Below the pieces are notes generated by a model that did not search any database, was not told where the DNA came from, and worked only from the letters and a program-made list of their open reading frames with translations. This document shows, piece by piece, positions 1 to 10,250 of a stretch of 64,000 bases of DNA (the stretch's first letter is position 1; every line of letters begins with the position of its first letter). The position numbers were made by a program, and so were the translations under genes. The DNA lies in contig CM066737.1 of NCBI GenBank assembly GCA_033961575.1, positions 46,972,771-47,036,770 on the forward strand, written 5' to 3'. The DNA is from Aselliscus stoliczkanus (taxonomy: Eukaryota > Chordata > Mammalia > Chiroptera > Hipposideridae).

Positions 1-217
1 CACCACTGAGGTGTCCCTCAAGAGGTTCGCCCTCTGTCGTCCCCGCCCCTCCTACCAGATTCGACGTGGCCTCCTCTTTAAGTCCTTCGTTTAGAGGTCC
101 TGTACATCTAGTGTTCAGGGAACTTCTGAGGTTGAAAGTTGTATAAATTATTTGTAATTTTGATGTGATCTTGGGAGGCAGCTGGCACAGCATTTGCCTA
201 TTTCGCCATCTTACAGT
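1..217 (-). mobile_element. L1-A: 5' end of a LINE-1 5'UTR, rest lies left of the window
   Basis: The stretch matches, base for base over most of its length, the 5'UTR end of L1-H at 51370-51590 (shared landmarks: GACGTGGCCTCCTC, TTGTAATTTTGATGTGATC, GGGAGGCAG, CACAGCATT, CATCTTAC). Orientation is minus, so the element's first base lies near 217 and its body continues beyond base 1. The terminal CCATCTTAC is the complement of the GTAAGATGG that opens other L1s here. No coding part is visible. Confidence 0.85.
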
Positions 218-464
218 AAGTCTCCAGCATGTTATTGGTGTCCAGAAAATGTGAAACTAACCTAAAAGCTATGGCATCTGGTGGTCACTAGAGAAGCATC
301 ACACTTCTGTAAATTGGAACCTGAGTGCTAGTGAGTTACCATGGTAGCATCTGGGCATGCATTTTTGTCTCCAGGGAGAAGATAGAATTCTCACATACTG
401 GCTGGCCTAGCATTCCTATCAAGATGGGTTTCTTATCACTCAAAGAGAATGGGCCTCCAACTGT

Positions 465-468
<4 letters not shown>

Positions 469-518
<50 letters not shown>
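469..518. repeat. (TG)25 microsatellite
   Basis: An uninterrupted TG dinucleotide run of 50 bases. Pure long runs of this kind are usually polymorphic in length. The Cys-Val and Thr-His frames through it are artefacts. Confidence 0.98.
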
Positions 519-519
<1 letters not shown>

Positions 520-593
520 TGGGGGAAGGCAGGGTGGGGATGATGGGAGGGAGGGCACTCTCTTTTCTTCTTGTTTGCAATGTCCTCATTTTT

Positions 594-648
594 GAAAGTG
601 AAAGAAGGGGAAAAAAGAATAAAGGGAGGGAGGGAGGGAGGGGAGAGG
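594..648. repeat. Purine-rich low-complexity tract with (GGGA)n core
   Basis: A purine-only strand of about 50 bases including four GGGA units. It could adopt triplex or G-rich structure, but nothing indicates function. Confidence 0.8.
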
Positions 649-1376
649 TTTTTCTTTTCATTAGTATTTTGTTTGCAATATAAAACACTGTGTTGCCATT
701 AACACTTTCAAGCTTGGAAAACAATAGTTCTTGCTAGCTCTCCTTCCCTAGAAATCTAAATCTGTTTAATCCTATCTCCTGATTCCATAGACTGCAATGG
801 ATTCAACCAATGGTCTGACATGCTGAGAGATTCACAGGCTTTTGTAGCAAAAATAAATGTTATATTTCTTAAAGGGCTCTTACCACCTGGGGCAAAATCG
901 AAAAGTCAGGGTCAGCAGTGAAGCAAGAATTTTAAATGAGGACATGTATGAGGTTGTGGTAAGGTTCTGGCATGGGTCTGAATTGCTTTGGGATCGAAAG
1001 GTAAGGGATGGATCAACTTTAGCTCAGTCCTCATTTAAGGCTCCCACTCTTGACCCAGCTTATGCACCTTGCAAAATCTCAGTGGGCTGCTTAGGAGAGA
1101 TTGTGGCCTTGAAAACTGAGGGTATACATATGGCCCTGGAGCCTGTTTTGGGGGATCCTAGAGGAATCATTTAGAAAGCATGATCATCTAAAGTGGATAG
1201 AATAGAGTGGGAAAGCAAAAGATTGCTGCTTCTGGATTGGAGTAGCTGAGTGCTGCTGTTCCAGTACCAAGGCTCAATGGTCAATTTGTGAGGTGGGAAG
1301 GATAATGCTATCACCCTGAGTTCCTAACTTTCTCCATCATTGACCTCTGGAACAGTCAGAGCACTTTATTCTCTTT

Positions 1377-1823
1377 TTTTTTTTTAAAGATTTTTTTCAT
1401 TGGGGAATTTGCGGAGGGGAACAGCGTTGGGGAATTGGGGAAGGGGAACAGACAAGTTGCTGTCTTTTTTGTTCTTCAGTTTAGTAGCAGAGGATGTTGC
1501 TTCACTGTTGGTATCGTCATTGCGCTCTTCCCGGATGAGGCAGATCGGTCACTGGCCTCTGGATGTCGCTCACCGCGGCTATTGACAGCTCACGCTTGGC
1601 TGCCAGCCGCTCACGCTGGCTGCGGGCCACTCACTGTAGCCTATGGCAGCCCACTGCAGCAAGGGCTGCAGCCCACACCATTACCGGGGCTCGCACAGCC
1701 CAGCTCCAGGTGGAGCTGTTGTCAGCTGTAGAGGGCAGTGTCACTGGCCCTCATGTGGGATCCGAACCGGGGCCGCTGGCATCCCAAAACCAGCGCTTAA
1801 CCAATGCACCACTCGGCCGGCCC
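1377..1823 (-). mobile_element. tRNA-derived SINE, long form
   Basis: Reading the minus strand, the element opens GGCCGGCCGAGTGG (tRNA-like head with A-box and GGTTCGGATCC B-box). It continues through the body and closes CCCCAATAAAA/ATCTTT. The 15-bp flanking duplication CACTTTATTCTCTTT is perfect at 1362-1376 and 1824-1838, which fixes the borders. The AATAAA plus T-run ending is the arrangement known from the T+ class of mammalian SINEs. Confidence 0.93.
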
Positions 1824-2089
1824 CACTTTATTCTCTTTATTGCACACACACCAAGCTCATTTCTACCTTCCATTTCATGTTTTTTTCTACTTGGAATTCT
1901 CCCTCTTTTTCCTCTTTGCTTATCAAAATTTTAGTTTGTGATTCAAAAATCACAGTTCTGTCTCCTCTATAGAGCATTCTATTTTTTTTCTCCAGCCCAT
2001 GATAATTACCCCTTGAACTAGCTTTCTTATATTTTACACTACATAGTTCTTTAATCTCTCTGCCTCAATAGGGTAGGTGAGAAAATCAA

Positions 2090-2205
2090 TAGCATCCATC
2101 TCTTAGGTTTTTATTGAGTATTGAATAAAATAATGTGTGTAAAGTGCTTAGGGGAGGACCTGAAACATAATAAGTGCTCAAAAAGCCATATCTGTTATTA
2201 TTATC
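2090..2205 (+). repeat. MIR fragment (3' part)
   Basis: It resembles the 3' part of the ancient MIR SINE in sense orientation: AAAGTGCTTAG, then CATAATAAGTGCTCAA, then TGTTATTATTA. Strongly diverged. Confidence 0.5.
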
Positions 2206-2344
2206 ATGGCAGTGTATCACATAGCCCCAAGTTAAGAGCATCTCACTGCATAATATAGTAAGTATTAACAGATTTGAAAGCAGCAGTTAAAGTATCTATT
2301 TGTGCTATGAATACACAAGAGGATTCCTTGCCTCCCAGAATAGG

Positions 2345-2620
2345 TAAAGAATAATAGTTCACATTTGTTGAGTGCTAACTATGAGTAAGGCAATGTTCTA
2401 AGTGCTTTACTTATATTAACTTGTTTAATCTTTATAATACGAAGAGTTCAGGGTTATCATTACTATTTCCATTCTACTGATGAAGAAAGAGGCCCAGAGA
2501 GGTTGGGTTACTGGCTGCAGACAACACAGTTAAGCTTGAAAGCAGTAGCAGAGCTGAATATGAACCTATACAGTGTGGCTCCAGAGCCTGGACTTCTAAC
2601 CACTATGCTATCCCATTGCA
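2345..2620 (-). repeat. MIR, nearly full length
   Basis: Antisense MIR landmarks run in order: GAGTGCTAACTATGAG, TTCTAAGTGCTTTAC, CTGATGAAGAAAGAGGC, CAGAGAGGTT, and TCTAACCACTATGCTATCCC, which is the complement of the tRNA-derived MIR head. Confidence 0.75.
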
Positions 2621-3256
2621 ATCTGGTAGTTGAAACACCAGGGAAAGCTTTGGGGAGCAAAGAAGCCATTTAGAAAAGTGAATGGGGTTTAGCTGGACAC
2701 TGTCCAGACTGATAAGAGAACATGTGCTTTGGGGTGGCCCATGTCTGTGGAGAATAAGCAAGCCTTGCATGTGAACGGGGTGAATTTATGCTCTCACTGC
2801 TGTCTGTCCCAAAGTAGTTTCAGTTGTACTCAGAAAGCCCAGACTAAGAGTCTGTGGCTGTCATAATGACTCACTGTGAGGAAGAGGATGGGAGATAAGG
2901 AAAAGGGAGAGTGGCATTCCAAGATTATGGGCACCAGAAGAACCCTGGCAAGCACTGGGGTGGGAGCAGTGAAACTGGAAGAGAGAAGTCTGCCAGCTAC
3001 TGCCTGGCCAGTGAGGGATATGAGCAGCTTTCAGAAACTTGACTTCATAAATCAAGCATTGAGGTCTTATCTCTCACTTCTTTCTTGGCTCTTTCTTGGC
3101 CACAGTTCTGTTGTTTATCTGGAAGGAATTTCCATTACACAAAGCTGAGAGGGAACATAAATACTTGGTTTTGATGTAATAATGCTCAGAGGGGGGTGGA
3201 AAAGCTTCTCAGAGCCAGAGAAGGGTGAGGGTTTATGGATAAAAAAAGCTGTCACA
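2621..3256. other. Unique sequence, nothing recognised
   Basis: No repeat family, long open frame or regulatory pattern that I can name. Confidence 0.5.
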
Positions 3257-3634
3257 GGGCTTGTCGAGACGCTCCGTTGGTTAGGAGCATAAGTTCTGAG
3301 CAACACCTTTGCCACTTAAATTCCTACATGGGCCAGTGAGCTGTACCCAAGCTGAGCTGCTGCTGAGCTGCTAACAGACGTCAGGATGGCTCAGCTCGTG
3401 AGAGCACATGGTCCTAACAACAAGGTGGCCAGTTCGACTCCTGCAACTAAGATTGAACATGGCACCTTGAGCTGAGTGGCAGCGAGCTGCCAACAGGCAG
3501 CTGGATGGCAACTGGACTTGGAGCTGAGCTAGCTCCACAACTAGGACTGAAGGACAATAATTTGGCTGTCCCCTTTCCCCAATTCCCCATCACTGTTTCC
3601 CTTCCCCAGTTCCCCAATAAAGTCTTTTTTTTTT
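3257..3634 (+). mobile_element. Dimeric tRNA-derived SINE (second type, VES-like)
   Basis: Its head (GTTGGTTAGGAGC... GGGCCAGTGAGCTG) differs from the common SINE. A second tRNA-like module follows at about 3385-3450, with GGCTCAGCTCGTGAGAGC (A-box-like) and CCAGTTCGACTCC (B-box). The last about 90 bases (GACTGAAGGACAATAATTTG, CCCCAATTCCCC, AATAAAGTC plus T-run) are related to the tail of the common long SINE. The target-site duplication is AAAGCTGTCACA (3245-3256) and AAAGCTGTTACA (3635-3646). Resemblance to bat VES-like SINEs is from memory. Confidence 0.82.
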
Positions 3635-3646
3635 AAAGCTGTTACA

Positions 3647-4189
3647 GCTTCCAGCTCTTGAACCATAGATGAGTAGTTAGAAACCCTGGCCTACCTCAAA
3701 GTTCACAACTCTGTGGTGAGCCTTTGTTATTTATTTTTCTTCAGGCTATCTCAAATCTCTGGTGACTTCAAAAGGTTTGGAATATTAGATTCTACCAGAG
3801 AACTGCTACAGACCTACAGATTTTACTGGTAGAATACTTACATGATCTTCAATCATAGGGGATATTAGAGCCTAGTCCCTAAAATACTGGTTGCCCCCAT
3901 ATCTGTAACCTTACTATTCACATTTAATGTCTTTGAGTCTTAAGGTTATTTCCCCATCTTCAGGAATGCCTACGTAAGAACAAGAACATCTGAAGTTCAT
4001 TTGATCCAACCCAGCTAATCTCTATTCAAGTTTGAATACCCTTTGATATGTGTAGCATAGTTGAAGTTAACCTGAGGTTATGGGTTCTCTGAATTTCCTG
4101 AAACTGTATGCATCATTTTACATGCATGTGAATATCTGCTTTTTCGCCCCATTGAGAAGCTATTATCAGGCAGGAATGTAATCTGTAGT
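3647..4189. other. Unique sequence, nothing recognised
   Basis: No gene or repeat family recognised. Confidence 0.5.
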
Positions 4190-4412
4190 GTTAACACTTG
4201 GGATTCAATGTGGTTCTGACCTGGCTTTGAATTCTGACTCTACCACTTACTAGCTGTATGACCATGAACAATGTACTTAGCTCACTGAGGAGCATCTATC
4301 TATGAACAGAGAAAACAACAGTGCCTAACTTGAGTTGGTATTGTGAGGATCCAAAAAAAATAAAACAGATCAAGTGCATAACATTGTTCCTGGCACAAAG
4401 TAGGTGCTCAAT
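4190..4412 (+). repeat. MIR
   Basis: Sense MIR features: TTCTGACTCTACCACTTACT, AGCTGTATGACC, a CACTGAGGAGC-type middle, and TGGCACAAAGTAGGTGCTCA near the end. It abuts the L2 that follows. Confidence 0.65.
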
Positions 4413-4732
4413 ATTCATTCATTCATTCAATAAATACTGAATGCTTACCCTGTGCTATTCACTGTCCTATGACTCAGAGTTACAGCAGTGAATGAAAATC
4501 CCTGTTCTCATGGGGCTTATATTAAAGGTCAAATAAAATAAAATAAAATAGCCAAAAATTTGATAAGAGTCATGATAGAAGCAAACAATGGGGGCTGAAA
4601 AGGAGAGTAATAGGGAAAAGGGAAGGAGACTCATTTTGAGCAGTATGGTCAGTGTAGGACCCTTGGACATGATGACATTTAAGCAGAGATCCAAAAGATG
4701 GAAAGAAGATAACTCTGAATACAAAAGGATGA
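4413..4732 (-). repeat. L2 LINE fragment, first half (split by an insertion)
   Basis: It begins with the complement of the L2 terminal ATGAATGAATG run. CAATAAATACTGAATGC, then AGCAGTGAATGAAAATCC, CATGGGGCTTA and GACATTTAAGCAGAGA follow in the order expected for the L2 3' end read in antisense. It stops at the inserted LTR-like repeat and resumes at 5216. Confidence 0.7.
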
Positions 4733-5215
4733 TGCATCCATATTCTATTGCTATTATAACAAATTACCACAAAGAACACCAATTTATTGTCTCATGGTTT
4801 GCATGGGTCAGCAGTCCAGACACAGCATGGCTCAGCTAGGTTCTCTGCTCAGGGTCTTCCAAGGTCAAATTCAAGTCATAAGCTGGGGGCTGCATTCCTC
4901 ACTGAGGATGGTGAGGAAGAATACACTTCTGAGCTCACTTCTTTTTTATGTTTTCTATGTGGCCCCCTCCATCTTCAAGCCAGTAAGAGTGACTCAAGTC
5001 CTTCTCATACTTAAAATCTCTCTGATTTCCTTGTCTGCATCCCTCTGCTTTTAAGATCTCATGTGATCACATCCAGGATATCTTTCAATCTTAAGGGAAG
5101 CTTATTAATAACCATAAATATATTTTAATAATTCCTCTTGTTATATAATATTGCTATACAATAAGTATGACACCAAGGAAGAAATGTTATGGGGACCAAG
5201 ATTCTGCCTACCACA
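4733..5215. mobile_element. Ancient LTR-like repeat (MaLR/MLT1 class most likely) inserted in L2
   Basis: The stretch runs from TGCATCCATATTCTATTGC, through ATAACAAATTACCACAAAGA, to GATTCTGCCTACCACA, so it begins TG and ends CA as retroviral-type LTRs do. It interrupts an L2 whose two halves are collinear on either side, which supports an insertion of this extent. No coding sequence is present and the family name is from memory. Confidence 0.55.
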
Positions 5216-5530
5216 GATAGAAAAGATATTCTAGGCAGAGGGAACAGCATGAACAAGTGCACTGAGATGTACTCCAGTTTGACATATTTGAAGAACTGAA
5301 AAAGCCAGTGTACCTGGAACATTGTGAGCAAAGAGGACAGTGGGGTAAGATGATATTGGAGAGGTGGACAGAGGCCAGCTCACCCAGTGCCTTTGGGTGA
5401 TGGTTAACATCTGCATTTTAGTTTAAGGGCACTAAGAAGTCATTAAAGAGATTAAAGCTGGGAACTGACGTGATCTGGTTGAAATGTTAGAAAAATAATT
5501 CTTGCTATTGTGAGGAGAATGAGTTGGAAG
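5216..5530 (-). repeat. L2 LINE fragment, second half
   Basis: Collinear continuation of the L2 interrupted at 4732: TTCTAGGCAGAGGGAACAGC, CAAGTGCACTGAG, AAAGCCAGTGTACCTGGAAC, AAGAAGTCATTAAAG and CTGACGTGATCTGGTT follow the antisense L2 order. Confidence 0.72.
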
Positions 5531-6322
5531 GGGGAACATTATCATGCAGAGTAAAGAAAATGGTCCCAATCTTTAATTCTAGAAACGTTTTTAATTCGAA
5601 ACCTTTTCAGTGACACAGCACTGGAAATCAAGGGCTCTTTGTGCAATATCATGAAATATTCATATTTAAATCATAAAATATCTACAAATATAATTCCACT
5701 CTAACTCAAATGCTAACTTTTATATTCTAGTATAAGCACATGGGAGTAAAATTTATGGGAACACATTTTATCCATTAACTTATTGATTGTCCTTGAAAAT
5801 TTTGGGAAAAAAAGACCATTATTTCCTTTCATTTCATTTTATTTTTAGTGTCAGAATACTCATGTTTTGTTCACAGAACACAGTATTCTCTGAGACGATA
5901 GTTTGGAAAACATTGTTAAGAGAAGAGCAATGTATTGGGACATAGACACTGATGTAGGCTAGACACAAGACCAGGGCCCTTCCTGTGTTCTCTTAGTCTC
6001 CTCTGATCCTCTTTGCCAGAAATTTTAGTTAGCTGTTCGAAGTGCATTATTACAGTGGGAAAAAATGCAAGGTCCAAAGACTACACAGATATGAAAAGCC
6101 CAGGTTCACACTCTAGCTTAATTCATCAGTGGAAAGCGAGATCCTTTCAACCTGATTTCTAGGAGAGTCCTTTGGTGCCAGGTTGAAACTTCTCTGAATC
6201 TACCTGGCAGTCTGATCAGACAGGATCCCATGGCCTCCTGTCCTGGACCTCTTTGAGCTCAAAGGCCCCAAGTGGAGGCAGTTCCCCATCCAGGCTCCTC
6301 CTCTCCTGCTCTCCAGCATTCA
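5531..6322. other. Unique sequence, nothing recognised
   Basis: AT-rich, without a recognisable gene or repeat. Confidence 0.5.
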
Positions 6323-6337
6323 GGAATTCTCTGATCT

Positions 6338-6750
6338 GGGCCAGCTGAGTGGCATGTTGGTTAACAGCTGGCTTGGGACGCCAGCAGCCCCAGTTCGGAT
6401 CCCACATATGAGGGCCAGTGACACTGCCCTCTACAGATAAGATGGTGAACAACAGCTCCACCTGGAACTGGGCTGCTGTGAGTCCCCGGGGACAGCATAG
6501 CTGCAGTCCCTACTACAGTGGGCTGCCGTAGGCTACAGTGAGTGGTCAGCAGCCAGCGTGAGCAGCTGGCAGCTGGTGTGAGCTGCCAAGAGCCACTGTG
6601 AGCAGATGTCCAGAAGAAGGTGACTGATCTGCCTCAGCCGAGAAGAGCACAATGATGATACCAACATGGGCCAGTGAAACAACATCCTCCATAACTAGAC
6701 GGAAGAACAAAAGGACAACTTGTCTGTTCCCCTCCCCCAATTAAAAAAAA
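6338..6750 (+). mobile_element. tRNA-derived SINE, long form
   Basis: Diverged head GGCCAGCTGAGTGGC, B-box GTTCGGATCCC, and body ending CCCCTCCCCCAATT plus an A-run; the usual AATAAA tail is lost. The flanking duplication GGAATTCTCTGATCT / AGAATTCTCTGATCT is at 6323-6337 and 6751-6765. Confidence 0.9.
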
Positions 6751-6862
6751 AGAATTCTCTGATCTATGCTTCTTGCAGGCACTCAGCCTTCTTTATCCTA
6801 CTTTCTCATGCTGTCTGTCCATTTACACACCTTTCACTGAGTCCTTCAAATGTCCAATTTTT

Positions 6863-7311
6863 GGGGCCGGCCGAGTGGCGCATTGGTTAAGAGCTGGTTT
6901 TGGGATGTCAGAGGCCCCGGTTCGGATCCCATGTATGAAGGCCAGTGACACTGCCTTCTACAGCTAACAACAGCTCCATCTGGAGCTGGGCTGTGTGAAC
7001 CCCGGCAACGATGTAGGCTGCAGCCCCCGCTGCAGTGGGCTGCCATAGGCTACAGTGAGTCACCAGCAGCCAGCGTGAGTGGCTGGCAGCCAGCGTGAGC
7101 TGCCAATAGCTGTGGTGAGCAACATCCAGAGGCCGGCGACTGATCTGCTTCATCCGGGAAGAGCACAATGACGATATCTACATGGGCCAATGAAGCAACA
7201 TCCTCCGCAATTAGACTGAAGAACAAAAGGGACAGCAACTTGTCTGTTCCCCTTCCCCAATTCCCCAACGCTGTTCCCCTCCCCCAATTCCCCAATAAAA
7301 TCTTTTTTAAA
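6863..7311 (+). mobile_element. tRNA-derived SINE, long form
   Basis: Full structure: GGGGCCGGCCGAGTGGCGC head, GGTTCGGATCCCA B-box, and a tail CCCCAATAAAATCTTTTTT. The flanking 15-bp duplication AAATGTCCAATTTTT is perfect (6848-6862 and 7312-7326). Confidence 0.95.
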
Positions 7312-7326
7312 AAATGTCCAATTTTT

Positions 7327-7844
7327 CTAAATAACCCTTATGCTTCCTTTCATTATGTCTCACTCCCCTCCTCCCAACATCACACATCTGGAGCTCTGAT
7401 GGCACTTGTCCATTCCTGCCCCTCACACAGACTTTATTCAGCTCATCCATGCTCACAACATACATTTGCATGTCTAAAGTACCGCTAACATTATGATTAT
7501 GCCTTTGCATTCATCATGTAGTTTTCTCAACATCACATACATTGAGAAGAGAGAGCATTTCTATAGGAGCCAGGATGCAGGTGTCAGAACTGTGAGTGAG
7601 GCCTTAAATGTGGCACTGTTGGATTCCTGAAAGCCCAGGTTGAAGTAGCTAGGAGTGGGATGAAGAGGTGCTGGAATATCCCCTTAAGGATTTGTGGGAG
7701 ATTCTAGGATCTGAGAAACAAAAGCAATATTTTCATCTCCTTTGGACACATTTATCCAGTTTCAAATGAAACAGCATGTGTACTATACCATATTTATATC
7801 TGTTTAAAGTGTTGGGGGCTTCTTTTGTGATGGAGGGGGAGGTG

Positions 7845-7908
<64 letters not shown>

Positions 7909-8099
7909 AAAAGAGTGTGAGAGAGCTGGAGAGGACACTAAGGCAAGAGAGGATTGTTAAAAGAAAAATATTTTCAGAATTTTGAGAGAGCATTTGAAAA
8001 AGTGTGGAGGGTACAGGCTAGTTTGGTTCTGGCAATCACTATAAATGGAACATTTCTGCAAAATATGGCTCACGTGGAACTATTTCTGGTACCAAATTA
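7327..8099. other. Unique sequence around a microsatellite
   Basis: Nothing recognised apart from the compound TG/GA repeat at 7844-7907. Confidence 0.5.
7844..7907. repeat. (TG)n(AG)n compound microsatellite
   Basis: A TG run passes directly into an AG run with no other bases. Frames through it are artefacts. Confidence 0.97.
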
Positions 8100-8362
8100 T
8101 AGTAATGTTGAACATTTGTTAAGTACTTACTACTATGTGCTGGGCTGTTTGCCAGGTTTTTAAAATTGTCTTGACTCATTTAATCCTCATAATTACATTA
8201 GGATACATAAGATATTATTATGTTTATATTGCATGTGAGAAAACTGAGGCACAGAGAATAAGCAAGGACACATATCTGGAAAGTGGCAGATTCTGGATTC
8301 AAGCCCAGGTCTGGCTAACTTCTAAGTCCGTGCTCATAACCACTATGCTATATTGGCATTGT
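8100..8362 (-). repeat. MIR, nearly full length
   Basis: Antisense MIR order: TAAGTACTTACTACTATGTGC, GACTCATTTAATCCTCATAA, GAGAAAACTGAGGCACAGAG, AAGTGGCAGATTCTGGATTC, and CATAACCACTATGCTATATTG at the tRNA end. Confidence 0.78.
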
Positions 8363-9073
8363 TAGCCAGTGAGGGAATCATTGTAAAGGCCAGCAAGTCC
8401 CTTCACATCTAGCTTACCTCTGTCCTGATTCCCTCTCCCCTTCTCTGCTCCCATCCTCAGTACTTCCAATACTTTCTGAGAGACCCAAAGCTTAGGGAAT
8501 GGGAAAGACTTGAAGTAAGAGTATAATTAGTTCACAGCAGAGAACCACCCTCTGGTCTCTGCATTCAGGCAAACATTGATCAATAAAGAAATAAGTTATC
8601 TTCATGTGAGCCAAATACTCATTTTGTATTTTTCAGAGATGAAATTAAAAATCTGTACACCTTTCTATGTATGCTCCAGGGTTGAACATCTGCTGGGTGT
8701 GTTAAAGACCAAGACTCCCATCTGAATTTCTTCAACACTTTGTCCTTCACCCTGCCTTCCTCCCAGTCACCTCAGCTGTATCTTCTGCCTCCCTGTTACT
8801 TTATCTGTTTTTGTCTCCCACCTCGCTCACTATATTTGCATATTTACTTGCTAAGCCATAGTCAGAAGACAGAGTTATATTTCCACTGTCCAGGGTGATT
8901 TCCTGGATGGATACATTTTCTTCTACAGACTGCCTCTGGCCATTATATTTTTTCCACAGCCACCCATACATTGATTAAAAATTTAGGAAGTGAAGGGGGC
9001 CTACTCGTGTCCAGCATGGAAAAAGCTGAAATCTAGTTCCTCCATGGAAAAATGGTGTGAAATGCCAATTAAA
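8363..9073. other. Unique sequence, nothing recognised
   Basis: Pyrimidine-rich in part (about 8400-8470 and 8740-8830), with no gene or repeat call. Confidence 0.5.
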
Positions 9074-9087
9074 AATAACAATGCCAC

Positions 9088-9183
9088 GGGCCAGCTGAGT
9101 GGCACAGTGGTTTGGCGCTGGCTTGGGAAGCCAGTGGCCCTAGTTCAGGTCCCACATATGAGGGCCAGTGACACTGCCCTCAA

Positions 9184-9211
<28 letters not shown>
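9088..9211 (+). mobile_element. tRNA-derived SINE, short form with (AAT)n tail
   Basis: Head GGCCAGCTGAGTGGCACAG to GACACTGCCCTC, then a tail that has become a pure AAT repeat (about 9183-9217). Flanking duplication AATAACAATGCCAC / AATAATAATGCCAC at about 9074-9087 and 9212-9225. The trinucleotide run probably grew from the A-rich tail. Confidence 0.9.
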
Positions 9212-9220
<9 letters not shown>

Positions 9221-9394
9221 CCACATAGTTCAAATACTACTTTCAATTTCTGAGAATATTTTTCAGTCTTTGATATTACAAGGCATGGTCACAGTGTGGC
9301 CTGTGGAACCAACTATAAAACTGTATTCATACTACTTAGTAGAGCTCTTTTTGGCTACTACCCTGTGAAATAGATTAGGAACATACAATTAACC

Positions 9395-9505
9395 TTACAT
9401 ACTGACACTCAAGTGACTTGTCCATGGTCATACTGCTAGACAGAGGCAAATCTAGAAATAGAATCCAAGTATCCCACCCTTAACTCTAGAGATCTTTCCA
9501 CAGTT
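9395..9505 (-). repeat. MIR fragment, probable
   Basis: CAAGTGACTTGTCCATGGTC, ACTGCTAGACAGAGGCAAA and CCCTTAACTCTAGAGA follow the antisense MIR middle, but divergence is high. Confidence 0.4.
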
Positions 9506-9636
9506 CCATATGCAGTGGATATGATCTGTGCCCCATGCTCTACATTTTTGAAGGCTGTGGTTGGAAGTAGCTCATTTATGGCACTCTTTAGTAACAGTAG
9601 ACATATAACAATGACACTTTTTATGAAAGCATTCCT

Positions 9637-9745
9637 GTGCTTTACATGCATTTTTTTATTCAATTCCCACAAAATCTTTGTAATAAGTACTATTATTGCT
9701 TCATTTTATAGATGAGGAAACTGGATTACAAAGAGGTTGAAGACT
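9637..9745 (-). repeat. MIR fragment, probable
   Basis: GTGCTTTACATGCA, then AGTACTATTATTGC, then TTATAGATGAGGAAACTG and AAAGAGGTTGAAG match the antisense MIR core. Confidence 0.55.
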
Positions 9746-10029
9746 GGGGTACTTAGCAGATATATCACTTGACCAGCTCAGGCTGATATTACTGAGTCCA
9801 GAATGCCTGATGGGAGATATCACTTGCTCCAGTTATAACTTTGGAATTTGGGTCATGGCATCAAATGTTCCTCTCTCTCAATTCCCATTTTCCAGACAGA
9901 AGTACCCCAGTCTTCATTTCTCAAACTCAGATAAGAAAATCCTATTCATATTGAACATTTCCTGAAGACAAAATGTGGAAATCATGAAATGTATGATTTA
10001 GTAACAACACCAACAATCTTACCTTGTAT

Positions 10030-10250
10030 AATCTAGGAGTTAAAAGGTCTGGTTTCAGTAACAGCTGGGCTCAAACTCCTCCAATTATGTGCTGTTTAAC
10101 CTTAACAAGTCAACCTCTCTATTATTCAGTTTTCTCATGTATAAAATGGATGATGATAATACCAATCACATCAAATTTTATAGGAATTAAGTGAGGAAGT
10201 GCTTGTAAAGTACAGAAAAGCTTCTAGAAAATGTTAGTGCTGTAGTTATT
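10030..10250 (+). repeat. MIR
   Basis: Sense MIR landmarks: TCTGGTTTCAGTAACAGCTG, CTGTTTAACCTTAACAAGTC, CAGTTTTCTCATGTATAAAA, GGATGATGATAATACCAA and GAATTAAGTGAGGAAGTGC. Confidence 0.62.

Larger units (their letters stand above)
218..1361. other. Unique sequence with no recognised gene
   Basis: Apart from the TG repeat and a purine-rich patch I recognise nothing here. A 105-codon open frame at 857-1174 has no domain, no motif and no splice context I can identify, and is best treated as chance. Confidence 0.5.

Noticed and set aside
325..724. Cys-Val and Thr-His repeat proteins
   Set aside because: They are translations of the TG/CA microsatellite. The same holds for frames through 7844-7907, 35401-35502 and 48229-48290.
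857..1174. 105-codon open frame as a gene or exon
   Set aside because: No recognisable domain, no convincing splice context, and this length is common by chance in AT-balanced DNA.
1435..1972. Several overlapping open frames in SINEs
   Set aside because: The same frames recur in every long SINE copy (6338, 26251, 37557, 51605 and others) and come from GC-rich non-coding SINE body sequence.
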